From NCBI GenBank assembly GCA_009838765.1, contig VXQX01000082.1, positions 14,115 through 77,282 of the forward strand: 63,168 nt of DNA, read 5' to 3'. Each line of letters opens with the position of its first letter. Position 1 is the first letter of the stretch. Positions 41,859 to 51,616 of this stretch are shown here, piece by piece. The position numbers and the translations under genes are program-made. This DNA is from Gemmatimonadales bacterium (GTDB lineage: Bacteria > Gemmatimonadota > Gemmatimonadetes > Palauibacterales > Palauibacteraceae). Below the pieces are notes generated by a model. That model did not search any database. It was not told the DNA's origin and was given only the letters and a program-made list of their open reading frames with translations.

Positions 41859-44407
41859 AGTTCTCCCCGCACCTCCGCCCCCCCGCCACGTGGCCCGCTG
41901 CCTCGTGGAGTATCGCTTCGTGGACCGCCGCGGTCGCGGTCGCGCTGGCGGCCACTCCGGCCCTGAAGGCGCAGGAACTCGCCCGCTTCGAACCCCTCCC
42001 CGCGCGCGACAACGCCTTTGCGCTCACGCTCGAGTCCATCATGCGGGGCTCCGAGCACGTCGGGCAGGCGCCCGTCGGCGTGAGCTGGTCCGACGACGGC
42101 CAGTGGATCTACTTCCGCTGGCTGCCGGGCGGCGCCGAGTGGCACGAGCAACGCGCCCTCCACCGGGTCCGTTCGACCGGCGGCACGCCGGAGCGGGTCG
42201 ACGACGAGGAGGAACTCCGCCTCGGTCCGATCCTGGCGTCGGGCGACGTCTCCCCGGACGGCCGCCGGCGCGTGACGTCCTCCGGCGGAGACCTCTATCT
42301 CATCGAGCGGGAGGGCGCCGCGACCCGGCGGCTGACCCACACCGAGGACGCCGAGATGAATCCCGTCTTCTCCGGCGACGGCGCCTCCATCTTCTTCCGC
42401 CGCGGGAACGACCTCTTCGCCTTCGACATCGACGACGGCGAGATTCGGCAACTCACCGCGGTGGGCGGGCCGGAGCCGTCCGAGGATACGGAGGCCGAGG
42501 GGCACAAGGCCTTCCTCGAGGAACAGCAGCGGGAGCTGTTCGAGCACATCCGCGTACAGGAGATCCGGGAGGAACGGGCCGAGGAGCGCCGGGAACTCCG
42601 AGAGGCCGGGCAGCGCGAGACCCTGCACCTCGCGCAGGGCGAGCGCGCGCAATCGCTCGTCGCCGATCCCACCGGCACGTGGATCGCGGTCACCGCGACC
42701 CGCGGCAGCTTCAACGACGGGGGGCGGCGCACCGACATCCCCCTCTGGATCACGGATTCCGGCTATACCGAGAACACTGAGATGCGTCCGAAGGTGGGCG
42801 ACGAGCAGGGCGTCTCGCGCCTCGCGATCGTCGACACGGGGACGGGCGAGGCGACCTGGCTCGATCTCACGGGGGACGGCTCGGGCACGGCATCCGGGAA
42901 GGCAGCGGCCGGGGCTGACGACGCGGACTCCACCGACGCCGAGGCGGGCGGCTCCGAGTCCGACGATCGCCTCGCCGTCGCCAGCTTCGCGGGCTGGAAC
43001 GACGCGGGCTCGCATGGGCTCGTCTTCGCGGTGGACTTCGACTACAAGACGTGGCGCCTCTACGCCTTCGAAGCGGCGACCGGCTCGCTGACGCTGCTCG
43101 ACACGCATCACGACGAGGCGTGGGTCGGCGGCCCCTGCTTCGGCTTCCAGGGCGCGGGCTGCATCGGCTGGCTCCCGGCGGAGGCGGCGGGCGAGACGCC
43201 GCGCGCCTGGTACGTGAGCGAGGAGACGGGGTACTCTCACCTGTACGCCATCGACGCCGATGGCGGCGACAAGGAGGCGCTCACGGCCGGAGAATGGGAG
43301 GTCCTCGGCGCGACGATCCCGGACGAATGGGACGCCTTCCTCCTCCAGACGAGCGAACTCTCCCCCTTCGACCAGCACCCGTGGCGGATGAACTTCGACG
43401 GCTCCGGCCGCGTCCAGCTCCTCGAAGGCGAGGGTTCGTTCACCGTCACGCCGTCGCCCGACGGGCGTCGGTTCGCCGTCCTCCATTCGCGCGCGAACCG
43501 GCCGCCCGAACTGTACGTCGCCGACGCCGCGCCGGGCGCCGCGATGACCCAGGTCACGACCTCTCCCACCGAGACGTGGCTCGGCTTCCCCTGGCTCCGG
43601 CCCGAGATCGTGCACTTCGAGGCACGCGACGAGACGCCGGTGCCCGCCCGCATCTACCGGCCCGCCGACTTCGGCGTCGAACCCAACGGGGCCGGGGTCA
43701 TCTTCGTCCACGGGGCGGGGTACCTGCACAACGTCCACAACTGGTGGTCGAACTATTACCGCGAGTACATGTTCCACCACTTCCTGGCGGCCCGGGGCTA
43801 CACGGTGCTCGACATCGACTACCGCGGCTCCGCCGGATACGGGCGCGACTGGCGCACGGCGATCTACCGGCACATGGGCGGCTGGGATCTCTCCGACCAG
43901 GTGGACGGCGCCGCGTACCTCGTCCGCGAGGAGGGCGTCGACCCCGACCGCATGGGGATCTACGGTGGGTCCTACGGCGGCTTCATCACCTTGATGGCGC
44001 TCTTCACCGCGCCGGAGTCCTTCGCGGCGGGCGGCGCGCTCCGCGCCGTGACCGACTGGGCGCACTACAACCATTGGTACACGAGCCGCATCCTCAACCT
44101 CCCCCACGAGGACGAGGAGGCGTACCGCCAGTCCTCTCCCATCTACTTCGCCGAGGGGCTCGAGGGACACCTCCTCATCGCGCACGGGATGTACGACACG
44201 AACGTGCATTTCTCCGACGTCGTGCGGCTCGCCCAGCGTCTCATTGAACTGGGGAAGGAGAACTGGGAGATGGCGGTGTACCCGGTGGAGAACCACGGTT
44301 TCGCGGAGCCCTCGTCGTGGACGGACGAGTACCGGCGCATCTACGAGTTGTTCGAGCGCGTGATCGGCGGCGGCCGCGGGACGTCGGCGAACGGGGAGGG
44401 TGGCTGA
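41855..44407 (+). CDS. S9-family peptidase (prolyl oligopeptidase/DPP-like), exported
   Basis: An 850-residue protein with a signal peptide (WTAAVAVALAATPALKAQ). An N-terminal beta-propeller is followed by an alpha/beta-hydrolase domain. The triad is Ser about 706 in GIYGGSYGGFITL, Asp about 779 in MYDTNVHF, and His about 813 in PVENHGFAEPS. The propeller contains charged coiled-coil-like inserts (EERRELREAGQRETLHLAQ) and an Ala/Asp-rich stretch. S9 peptidases cut after proline or in small peptides. GTG 41855 follows GGAGGAGG. The FG-GAP gene begins in its stop. Confidence 0.9.
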   Translation: MKFSPHLRPPATWPAASWSIASWTAAVAVALAATPALKAQELARFEPLPARDNAFALTLESIMRGSEHVGQAPVGVSWSDDGQWIYFRWLPGGAEWHEQRALHRVRSTGGTPERVDDEEELRLGPILASGDVSPDGRRRVTSSGGDLYLIEREGAATRRLTHTEDAEMNPVFSGDGASIFFRRGNDLFAFDIDDGEIRQLTAVGGPEPSEDTEAEGHKAFLEEQQRELFEHIRVQEIREERAEERRELREAGQRETLHLAQGERAQSLVADPTGTWIAVTATRGSFNDGGRRTDIPLWITDSGYTENTEMRPKVGDEQGVSRLAIVDTGTGEATWLDLTGDGSGTASGKAAAGADDADSTDAEAGGSESDDRLAVASFAGWNDAGSHGLVFAVDFDYKTWRLYAFEAATGSLTLLDTHHDEAWVGGPCFGFQGAGCIGWLPAEAAGETPRAWYVSEETGYSHLYAIDADGGDKEALTAGEWEVLGATIPDEWDAFLLQTSELSPFDQHPWRMNFDGSGRVQLLEGEGSFTVTPSPDGRRFAVLHSRANRPPELYVADAAPGAAMTQVTTSPTETWLGFPWLRPEIVHFEARDETPVPARIYRPADFGVEPNGAGVIFVHGAGYLHNVHNWWSNYYREYMFHHFLAARGYTVLDIDYRGSAGYGRDWRTAIYRHMGGWDLSDQVDGAAYLVREEGVDPDRMGIYGGSYGGFITLMALFTAPESFAAGGALRAVTDWAHYNHWYTSRILNLPHEDEEAYRQSSPIYFAEGLEGHLLIAHGMYDTNVHFSDVVRLAQRLIELGKENWEMAVYPVENHGFAEPSSWTDEYRRIYELFERVIGGGRGTSANGEGG

Positions 44408-47400
44408 ACACACGGACGCTCCTCGCGGCGACCCTCCTCGTCTCGGCGTGCGGGGCGCCGGACCCCGGACCCTGGGTCGAGGAGGACGGATTCCGCTGGC
44501 GAGAGCTGCGGCCGCGGGGCTCGGGCGGCTTCCGGCCGCTCGATGGCTCCGACCTCGGCGTGTCCTTCCTGTACGATGTCGACGAGGAGACGCGCCTCCG
44601 CAACCGGGTGCTCGCGGAAGGGCAGGGCGTCGCGATCGGAGACGTTGACGGAGACGGCCTGGCGGACCTCTTCTTCGCCGGCTTCGGGCGCGCCAGCGCG
44701 CTCTACCGCAACCTCGGCGGCTGGCGCTTCGAGGAGATCACGCCGCCCGCCCTCCCGCTCGAAGACGTGCTCGCGAGAGGCGCCACGCTCGTCGATGTCG
44801 ATGGAGACGATGACCTCGATCTCGTGATCGCGGTCCACGGGGGCCGGAACCGGATCTTCCTCGGCGACGGCGCGGGTGGCTTCTCCGAACTGGAGGACGC
44901 GGGTCTCGCCGGGGCGTGGGGGAGCACCACCCTCACGCTGGCCGACACCGACGGCGACGGCGATCTGGACCTCTACGTCGCCAACTACAAGACGCGGCAG
45001 GTCGACGACCTCTACCCGCCGGACGTTCTCGACATCAACCACCTCCAGCGCGGCGAGGACGGGAATCTCGTCATTCCCCCGGATCTCGCGGAACTCTACG
45101 ACGAGCACTACCGCGTGGAGTTCGACGGCCGCTTCGTGCGCCGCTTCGAGCTTGGCGAGCCGGACGAGTATTACACCGGGCTCGGGGACGGACGGTTCGT
45201 GCCCGCGGCCCCCGTAGCGCCCCTCGCGCGTTCCCGCGGGAACGTCTCGACGCCGGCTCGCGGCTGGGGACTCGCGGCGAGGTTCAGCGACTGGGACGAG
45301 GACGGCGATCCGGATCTCTACGTCGCGAACGACTTCAACAGCGAGGACGGCATCTGGATCAACCGCGGCGACGGGACGTTCGCGCCCGCCCCGAATGAGG
45401 CCGTCCGCACGACGAGCCTCTCCTCGATGTCCGTGGATGTCGGAGATCTCGACCGCGACGGGGACCTCGATCTGCTCACCACCGACATGCTCGCCCGGGA
45501 CGCGGCGGAACGCCTCGTCCAGACTCCGAGCTACGAGGCCGTCCCGGAACGGCCCGGCCTCACGGACACGAGAATCCAGGTGAACCGGAACGCGGTGCAG
45601 CTCAACCGGGGGGACGGCACGTTCGCCGAGGCGGCGTGGGAGCTTGGGCTCGCCGCCTCCGACTGGACGTGGGGCGCGCTAATCATGGACGCGGACCTCG
45701 ACGGCTGGAACGACATCCTCGTGACGACGGGACACGCGTGGGACCAGCTGCATGGCGACGCCAACGCGCGGGTGGCGGCGATCCCCGGGCTGCCGGCCGA
45801 TCGGGCCCTGCGCATGTTCCCCCCGCTGGCGCAGCCCAACGTCGCCTTCCGAGGAGGGGAGGACGGCTTCACGGATGTCAGCGAGAGCTGGCGCTGGGGA
45901 TTTGAGGCCGACATCTCGCACGGTCTCGCGGCGGGCGATCTCGACCGTGACGGAGACCTCGATGTCGTCGTGACCCGGCTCGGCGCGCCGCCCGTGATGT
46001 ACCGGAACGACGCTGCCGCGCCCCGCATTCTGCTGCGCTTGCGGGGCGCGGCGCCCAACACGCGCGGAATCGGAGCCCGGATCCGCCTCGAGGCGCCCGA
46101 TGGGGTTCCCGCCCAGGTGCGGGAGATCACGGCGGGCGGCGCCTATCTCTCGTCCTCCGAGCCCGTGGCCAGCTTCGCCGCCCCGGCGGATGGGGAGATG
46201 ACCATCATGGTCGACTGGCCGGACGGCCGCCGCACGCGGCTGAGAGACGTCGTCGCGAACCGCGAATACGCGATCGACGCCGGGGCCGCGGAGCCGGTGG
46301 CTCACGGCCCCGCCACGGCGGCGGCCGCGGCCGGCGTCCACTTCGTCGACATCTCGGACCGGCTCGGGCACCGGCATGTCGAATCGCCCTTCGACGACCG
46401 GCTCCGGCAGCCGCTCCTGCCCCATTCGCTCGACCGCCCCGGCCCGGGCCTGTCGTGGATCGACGTGGAGGACGATGGCGACGCGGACCTCGTCGTCGGA
46501 AGCGGCCGCGGGGGCAGCCCGGTCCTGATTCGGAACGAAGGCGACGGTTTCGCCGCCCCGCGGGCCCTCGTGCCCGCGCTGGCGTGGGACGCGACCGCCG
46601 TGCTGCCGCACCGCTCGGCCGACGGTCGGGTCGCGCTGCTCATCGGCACGAGCGCGTACGAGGCGGGTTCGCCCGCGGAGGCCGCAGTCGCCCCCGCGGT
46701 CATCGCGGCGCCGCTCGGCGCGTCCGCGCCGGCGCCCCCGCTCATCGAAGCTGCCGGCACCTCGCCCGGTCGGCTCCCCGCGGCGACCGGCCCCCTCGCC
46801 CAGGCCGACATCGATGGCGACGGCGACCTCGACCTCTTCGTGGGCGGACGCGTCGCCCCGGGCGCCTACCCCATCGCGGTCGACTCCCGCCTGCTGATCC
46901 ACGACGGCGACGCCCTGCGCGCCGATGCGGAGCGCTCCCTCCCTTTCGCGCGCCTGGGGCTCGTTTCCGCCGCGCTCTTCACGGACTACGATCTCGATGG
47001 CGACCCCGATCTCGCGCTCGCCGTCGAGTGGGGCAGCGTCCGCCTCTTCCGCAACGATGAGGGCCGTTTCACCGATGTGAGCGACGCCCTGGGGCTCACG
47101 CGGCTCACGGGGCGCTGGAACGGCCTCGCGGCCGCGGACTTCGATGAGGACGGACGGCCCGACCTCGTCGCGACCGGCTGGGGCGCGAATCTCGACCTGC
47201 CGTTCGCCTATTCCCTCATCTACGGCGACATGAATCGCGACGGCGTCGTAGATCTCGTCGAGGCCCGGATGGAATCCGGTGCGTGGCGCCCCCTGCGGGG
47301 CAGAGACGTGCTCGCCGTCCCCGGCGGACTCTCGGCGCTCCTCCGCGTGACGTACGAGCGCTTCGCGCGCGTACCCCTGACCGACCTCATCGGCGGCCTG

Positions 47401-48090
47401 GACCCCGAGCGCCGGCTGGACGCGAACGAACTCCGCCACACCGTGTGGCTCAATCGCCGTTCCGGCTTCGAGAGCGCCCCGCTGGCCGCCGTGGCCCAGC
47501 GCGCGCCCGCGTTCGGCGTCGCCGCCGGCGATCTCGACGGGGACGGTCACGAAGATCTCGTCCTCGCACAGAACTTCTACGCCGGCCGGCCGGGGGTGCC
47601 GCGCTACGACGCGGGGCGCGGGCTCTGGCTGAGAGGGGACGGCGAGGGGGGCTTCGAGCCCGTCACGGGTTCCCGGTCCGGGATTGCCGTCTACGGAGAT
47701 GCGCGGGCCGTCTCGCTCGCCGACCACGACCGCGACGGGCGGGTGGACGTGGCCTTCGGCGTCAACGGCGGCGAGACCCGGCTCTACCGCAACGTCGGTG
47801 CGACGCCCGGCCTCCGGGTCGCGCTCGAGGGGCCGCCCTCGAACCCCCGGGCCATCGGCGCCCGCCTCCGGCTCGAATACGCGAACGGCACCTTCGGTCC
47901 TGCGCGGGAGGTGCGTTCGGGGGAGGGCTACCTGGCCCGCCACGAATCGGCGCAGACGCTCGGCGTGGCCAGCCCCGCGACGCTGCACGTCGTGTGGCCG
48001 AATGGCGAGGAGACGTCCGTTTCGATTCCGTCCGGAACCCTGGAAGTGCGCGTCTCGCCTACCGGAACGGGAGGCTCGTCCGGCGGTTAG
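44404..48090 (+). CDS. FG-GAP/ASPIC-UnbV repeat lipoprotein
   Basis: A 1228-residue exported protein. It carries about 14 calcium-type DxDxDG repeats, such as DVDGDGLADLFF, DTDGDGDLDLY and DLDGDGHEDLVLA, as in FG-GAP propellers. Two ASPIC/UnbV domains follow the repeat blocks, one near residues 530-620 (GIGARIRLEAPDG, AGGAYLSS) and one at the C-terminus (AIGARLRLEYANG, SGEGYLARHE), so the protein is an internally duplicated two-unit molecule. A lipoprotein signal (LLAATLLVSACGAP) needs a CTG at 44404 as start, overlapping the previous TGA and preceded by GGGGAGGG. The standard alternative is GTG 44317 with 29 extra residues before the CTG. Confidence 0.85.
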   Translation: MNTRTLLAATLLVSACGAPDPGPWVEEDGFRWRELRPRGSGGFRPLDGSDLGVSFLYDVDEETRLRNRVLAEGQGVAIGDVDGDGLADLFFAGFGRASALYRNLGGWRFEEITPPALPLEDVLARGATLVDVDGDDDLDLVIAVHGGRNRIFLGDGAGGFSELEDAGLAGAWGSTTLTLADTDGDGDLDLYVANYKTRQVDDLYPPDVLDINHLQRGEDGNLVIPPDLAELYDEHYRVEFDGRFVRRFELGEPDEYYTGLGDGRFVPAAPVAPLARSRGNVSTPARGWGLAARFSDWDEDGDPDLYVANDFNSEDGIWINRGDGTFAPAPNEAVRTTSLSSMSVDVGDLDRDGDLDLLTTDMLARDAAERLVQTPSYEAVPERPGLTDTRIQVNRNAVQLNRGDGTFAEAAWELGLAASDWTWGALIMDADLDGWNDILVTTGHAWDQLHGDANARVAAIPGLPADRALRMFPPLAQPNVAFRGGEDGFTDVSESWRWGFEADISHGLAAGDLDRDGDLDVVVTRLGAPPVMYRNDAAAPRILLRLRGAAPNTRGIGARIRLEAPDGVPAQVREITAGGAYLSSSEPVASFAAPADGEMTIMVDWPDGRRTRLRDVVANREYAIDAGAAEPVAHGPATAAAAAGVHFVDISDRLGHRHVESPFDDRLRQPLLPHSLDRPGPGLSWIDVEDDGDADLVVGSGRGGSPVLIRNEGDGFAAPRALVPALAWDATAVLPHRSADGRVALLIGTSAYEAGSPAEAAVAPAVIAAPLGASAPAPPLIEAAGTSPGRLPAATGPLAQADIDGDGDLDLFVGGRVAPGAYPIAVDSRLLIHDGDALRADAERSLPFARLGLVSAALFTDYDLDGDPDLALAVEWGSVRLFRNDEGRFTDVSDALGLTRLTGRWNGLAAADFDEDGRPDLVATGWGANLDLPFAYSLIYGDMNRDGVVDLVEARMESGAWRPLRGRDVLAVPGGLSALLRVTYERFARVPLTDLIGGLDPERRLDANELRHTVWLNRRSGFESAPLAAVAQRAPAFGVAAGDLDGDGHEDLVLAQNFYAGRPGVPRYDAGRGLWLRGDGEGGFEPVTGSRSGIAVYGDARAVSLADHDRDGRVDVAFGVNGGETRLYRNVGATPGLRVALEGPPSNPRAIGARLRLEYANGTFGPAREVRSGEGYLARHESAQTLGVASPATLHVVWPNGEETSVSIPSGTLEVRVSPTGTGGSSGG

Positions 48091-48740
48091 CGGTAGCGGA
48101 CGCCGAAGCCGATCGTGATCCCGACGTCGTTCTGCAGCTTCGACGCGTCCGTCTGGGCGGAGATGTAGTAGGACGCCATGTCCCGGAGTTCGCCCCGGAA
48201 CCATAGCGATGACATGAGATGGACCCGGACCCCGACCGCTGCCGTCGCCATCGGATCCGTCGCGCTGAGTTTCGGCACCTCGGCGCCATAGAACTTCAAC
48301 TGCCGGAGCCCTCCGCCCACCGTGAAATAGGGTTCGAGCGCCCCCGCCGAGCCGGAGGACCGCAGTCGGAACGTCAGGTTCACCGTGCCCGCCAGGTACT
48401 CCATTTCGCCGAGCGTGCCGATGCCCCGCCCGAATCCGCCGCCGGTGCCTTCGAGCGTCGCCGGGGAATAGAGCCCCATGACGCCGATTCCGACCGACCG
48501 CGAAGCCCAGTAGGTCGCTTCACCCCCCATCATCACGTCCGGCGGAATCACGGTGCCGTACGCACCGGTGTTGTCCGTGAGGTTGTTGAGGGGCTGGATG
48601 ACGCCGGCGAGTCCGAACAATTCCGGACCGGTATCGTCGCCGAGCGGCGGCACGGGAGTCATCTGGGCCGTCAGCTGCGACGCTCCGGAAGCGAGCCCGC
48701 ACAGAAAGAGAAAGAGAAGAACGCCGGACGGGCGTCTCAT
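48087..48740 (-). CDS. Outer-membrane beta-barrel protein
   Basis: A 217-residue exported barrel: signal peptide (VLLFLFLCGLASGASQLTAQ), then alternating amphipathic strands (VMMGGEATYWASRSVGIGVMGLY, YLAGTVNLTFRLRSS, EPYFTVGGGLRQLKFYG, GVRVHLMSSLWFRGELRD) and a C-terminal strand ending in aromatic/Arg (GITIGFGVRYR). It is like OmpA-type small barrels or opacity proteins; no ligand is evident. It overlaps the metallopeptidase gene stop by 4 bp as the last gene of a minus-strand trio. Confidence 0.85.
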   Translation of the reverse strand: MRRPSGVLLFLFLCGLASGASQLTAQMTPVPPLGDDTGPELFGLAGVIQPLNNLTDNTGAYGTVIPPDVMMGGEATYWASRSVGIGVMGLYSPATLEGTGGGFGRGIGTLGEMEYLAGTVNLTFRLRSSGSAGALEPYFTVGGGLRQLKFYGAEVPKLSATDPMATAAVGVRVHLMSSLWFRGELRDMASYYISAQTDASKLQNDVGITIGFGVRYR

Positions 48741-51616
48741 TTGATCCTCACGATCGTGATTAGCGGTTCCGCAGTCTCACCCGCCGGAGCTCCTCCCGCC
48801 GTTTCCAGCGACAGCGAAAGGCCCGGCGCGCCGGGAACCGAGGCGAGTGAGAAGTACTGTACGCTCGACGGCCCTACGTCGAGGCCCAGCACCCGGGTTT
48901 CAAACCCCAGCGGCTCGGCCCGGAGCGCGATCGCGGTCGGAAGACCCGATCGGGTGTCCGCATCCTGATTCAAGGATCGGAACACATCGGTGGCGTCCCA
49001 CGTTGCCGCGGCGAGCGGCGACCCGGCGTCCGGCCCCGCCTCCGGCGCCTCGAGGTCCTCTTCGGAGGGATCCTCGGTGTCCGCGTCCAGGGTCCCGGCG
49101 CCCAGCGCCAGCGACACCGACACGTCCGCCAGGATGTTTGCCCATTCCCGTCCGGTGACCCGTTCCAGGTTCGCGATCCCGCGCCCGTAGTTCCGTCCAC
49201 CCCCGACGACGGACCGGAAGAAGGCCCGTTCGTCGCCCCCCGCCTGGTCGGCCAGCCGTCGCAGGAGGAACCAGCCGAAGCCCCGCATCTGCAGCCCGCC
49301 GACGCCGTCCAGGTCGTCCGTCGACACCGTGGGGGCCCCGGGGAGCCCGAGCATGTAGAGGCCGAGGTTGCGGAAGTTGCCCAGCATGTACGCGTTGAAG
49401 GTCTCGAGTTCCTCGGGCGTCTCGGAGACGCGGTCGAAGGTGAGGCGCTCTCCCACGGGGAGTCCGAGTGCGGCGAGCCCCGCCACTTCCTCGGCCAGAC
49501 TCGAAAGCGCCTCATCCAGCCATACTTCCTCGGCGGCTCCGAAACCGGCCGAAGAGACGGGCACGCGGCGCCCCGCGCTCACGATGTGCTGGACTTCGTG
49601 CGCCACGAGGGCGGGCGTCTCACGCAGCAGGTCCTCCGTCGAGATGGCGCGGCCGAGGGTCGCATCGGGGTCCGCGCTCACGCTGTAGACGATCTCCGCC
49701 TCGTTGCTCGCTGGGCAGATCCCGCCGTCCGGGTCCGACAACTCGCCGTCGTCCCGTCCCGAGGCGGCAAGGTCCTGGGGGAGGGAGAAGCCACCGACGC
49801 CCGTCCCGCGGTCGCCGAGCCGGTTCACGGCGGGCGTGAACAGGACGACGACCCGTCCGTTCCGGTCGATGTCCTCGGGCGGGCCGAAGTAGGAGGTCAC
49901 GGCCGGGAGCACGGTCTCGTCCAATTCCCCGGCGAGCGCGAGCCATTCCTCCTCTGTCGGACCTCCCGCGGGCACGGCGAGATCCTCCACCAGGACCACG
50001 CGGTCGCCCACGGCGCGCACCGTTCCCCGTACCGTCGTCGCGGGGTCGACGCAGGTCGCTGCCAGCTCCGGACCGACGGAGAAGAAGTACTCGAGCGTGT
50101 CTCCCGGGACGGGGGCGGAAACCGCCCTCGAGCCATCGAGCCGAAGGGGCGAGACCCGGGCCTCGACAAGTCGTGCGAGCGTGCGTGCGCGAATCCCGAT
50201 GTCCCTGCGCGTGCCGGCGAGCGCGGCCTCCGTGACCCGGGGATCGACCATCCCGGGGCCGAGCGCCGCCGTCCGGCCATCCCCCGACATGTCGGCGGGC
50301 GTCCGCAGCGTGAGCCGAAGCGGGAGCCCGCTCGAGGCGTTGCGTCCCGTGTTGCCGATGACGATCCGGTATTCCCGCGTCACCGCCCCGAAGTCTTCAG
50401 GCGCTCCCGGTTCTCCGGCCTCTCCCGCTTCCACAGGCGCTCCGGGTGGGAACTGAACGCACTCTACCTCGACGGGCCCGCGCAGGGTCAGCGACTCGCC
50501 GACCTCGAGACCCACGCGCAAGTTGGCCGGTTCCATCGGAACCAGCAGACCGTTGCTGGCGTCGGAGCCCACGAGCACCCGCACGCCGACCTCGCGCTCG
50601 GGCAGGCAGGCACGTGCGAAAGCCGGCACTTCAACCGTGAGTTCCGTCTCCGTGGCACTCACCACCGTCGCCGCCGTGCCTTCGATCCAGACATCGTTGT
50701 CGGCCGCGACCGGGCGGAAGCCGCCTCCGTAGAGGAGCGCCCGCGTACCCGCGGCCAGTCTTCCGTTCCCGACCGAGTCGAGTTGCACGGCCCCGCTCGG
50801 CGATGCGAGCGCCGTGGCCGAGAAGGAGAGCGTGTCCGAGTACACGCCGTCCGTGGCGAAGACGTGGATCCGGTAGTCGCCCGGACGCGAGCCGAGCGTA
50901 AACACCGCTTCCCCCCGTCCGTCCGCGTCCGTCATCACGATGTCGTGCGTGAGGGCTCCCCCGCTTACCGGCCCTTCCTCCGGCGCGGCCGGCTCCGCCG
51001 GTTCCGCCACGGCCGTCATATCCCCCGCCTCCGGCGGTTCCGGAGTTCCCTCCGCCTCCGCCGCCGCCGGGGTTTCTTCCGGCGCCGTCCAGTCGAGAGC
51101 GATGCGGACGCCGCCGGCAGGAGCGCCGCTCGTCGTCTCCGCCCGGATGGAGAACGGGAGCGGCAGCTGGCTCCCCGCCTCCGCCCGCTGGCCGTCTCCC
51201 TCCACGATGCTGAGACGGACCGTGTCCGCGGCCTCCGCGAAGACGAGGAAGCGGAGCGCCGGGACGTTCGCGGCACTGGGGATGTCCGCCTGGATCTCCG
51301 CCTCGCCCGGCGTGGGCCCCGCGCGGTAGACCGATTCCGCGACCCCGTTCCGCCCCGCGACCGCGACGCCCGGTGACAGCTCGCCCTCGCCTCGCACGAT
51401 CACGAAGCGCACCGGCGCCCCTTCGACCGCGTTTCCGAGCGCGTCCTCGACCCGGACCGCGATCGGGGGGTCGGTGGCTTCCCCCGTCACGATCGTGTGT
51501 ACGTCGGCGGAAACGGGGACGAGCGTCGTCGGCGGAGAGCCGAGTTCCGTGCTCCCCCCGTCCCCGCACGCGACCGCGAGCCCCCCCGCGATCACGGCCA
51601 GCGCGCAGCGCTTCAC
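48737..51616 (-). CDS. Lipoprotein metallopeptidase, M30 hyicolysin-like, with Ig-like domains
   Basis: A 959-residue predicted lipoprotein; signal LAVIAGGLAVACGD gives the cysteine. The first third contains Big-type Ig-like domains (AVRVEDALGNAVEGAPVRFVIVRG, then TTSGAPAGGVRIALDW). A metal site LVAHEVQHIVSAG (HExxH) with a downstream WLDEALSSLAEEVAG glutamate resembles the M30 family (HEFQH, WLNEGLS). Segments before it are beta-rich. It may cleave secreted proteins or be a surface adhesin. GTG 51616 overlaps the propeller gene stop. It is the middle gene of the trio. The zinc and Glu assignment is by motif only. Confidence 0.8.
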   Translation of the reverse strand: MKRCALAVIAGGLAVACGDGGSTELGSPPTTLVPVSADVHTIVTGEATDPPIAVRVEDALGNAVEGAPVRFVIVRGEGELSPGVAVAGRNGVAESVYRAGPTPGEAEIQADIPSAANVPALRFLVFAEAADTVRLSIVEGDGQRAEAGSQLPLPFSIRAETTSGAPAGGVRIALDWTAPEETPAAAEAEGTPEPPEAGDMTAVAEPAEPAAPEEGPVSGGALTHDIVMTDADGRGEAVFTLGSRPGDYRIHVFATDGVYSDTLSFSATALASPSGAVQLDSVGNGRLAAGTRALLYGGGFRPVAADNDVWIEGTAATVVSATETELTVEVPAFARACLPEREVGVRVLVGSDASNGLLVPMEPANLRVGLEVGESLTLRGPVEVECVQFPPGAPVEAGEAGEPGAPEDFGAVTREYRIVIGNTGRNASSGLPLRLTLRTPADMSGDGRTAALGPGMVDPRVTEAALAGTRRDIGIRARTLARLVEARVSPLRLDGSRAVSAPVPGDTLEYFFSVGPELAATCVDPATTVRGTVRAVGDRVVLVEDLAVPAGGPTEEEWLALAGELDETVLPAVTSYFGPPEDIDRNGRVVVLFTPAVNRLGDRGTGVGGFSLPQDLAASGRDDGELSDPDGGICPASNEAEIVYSVSADPDATLGRAISTEDLLRETPALVAHEVQHIVSAGRRVPVSSAGFGAAEEVWLDEALSSLAEEVAGLAALGLPVGERLTFDRVSETPEELETFNAYMLGNFRNLGLYMLGLPGAPTVSTDDLDGVGGLQMRGFGWFLLRRLADQAGGDERAFFRSVVGGGRNYGRGIANLERVTGREWANILADVSVSLALGAGTLDADTEDPSEEDLEAPEAGPDAGSPLAAATWDATDVFRSLNQDADTRSGLPTAIALRAEPLGFETRVLGLDVGPSSVQYFSLASVPGAPGLSLSLETAGGAPAGETAEPLITIVRIK

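Noticed and set aside
41780-44413. 877-residue minus-strand open frame opposite the S9 peptidase
   Set aside because: The plus strand holds a clear peptidase with catalytic triad; the antisense frame is low-complexity Arg/Gly/Val-rich and matches nothing.
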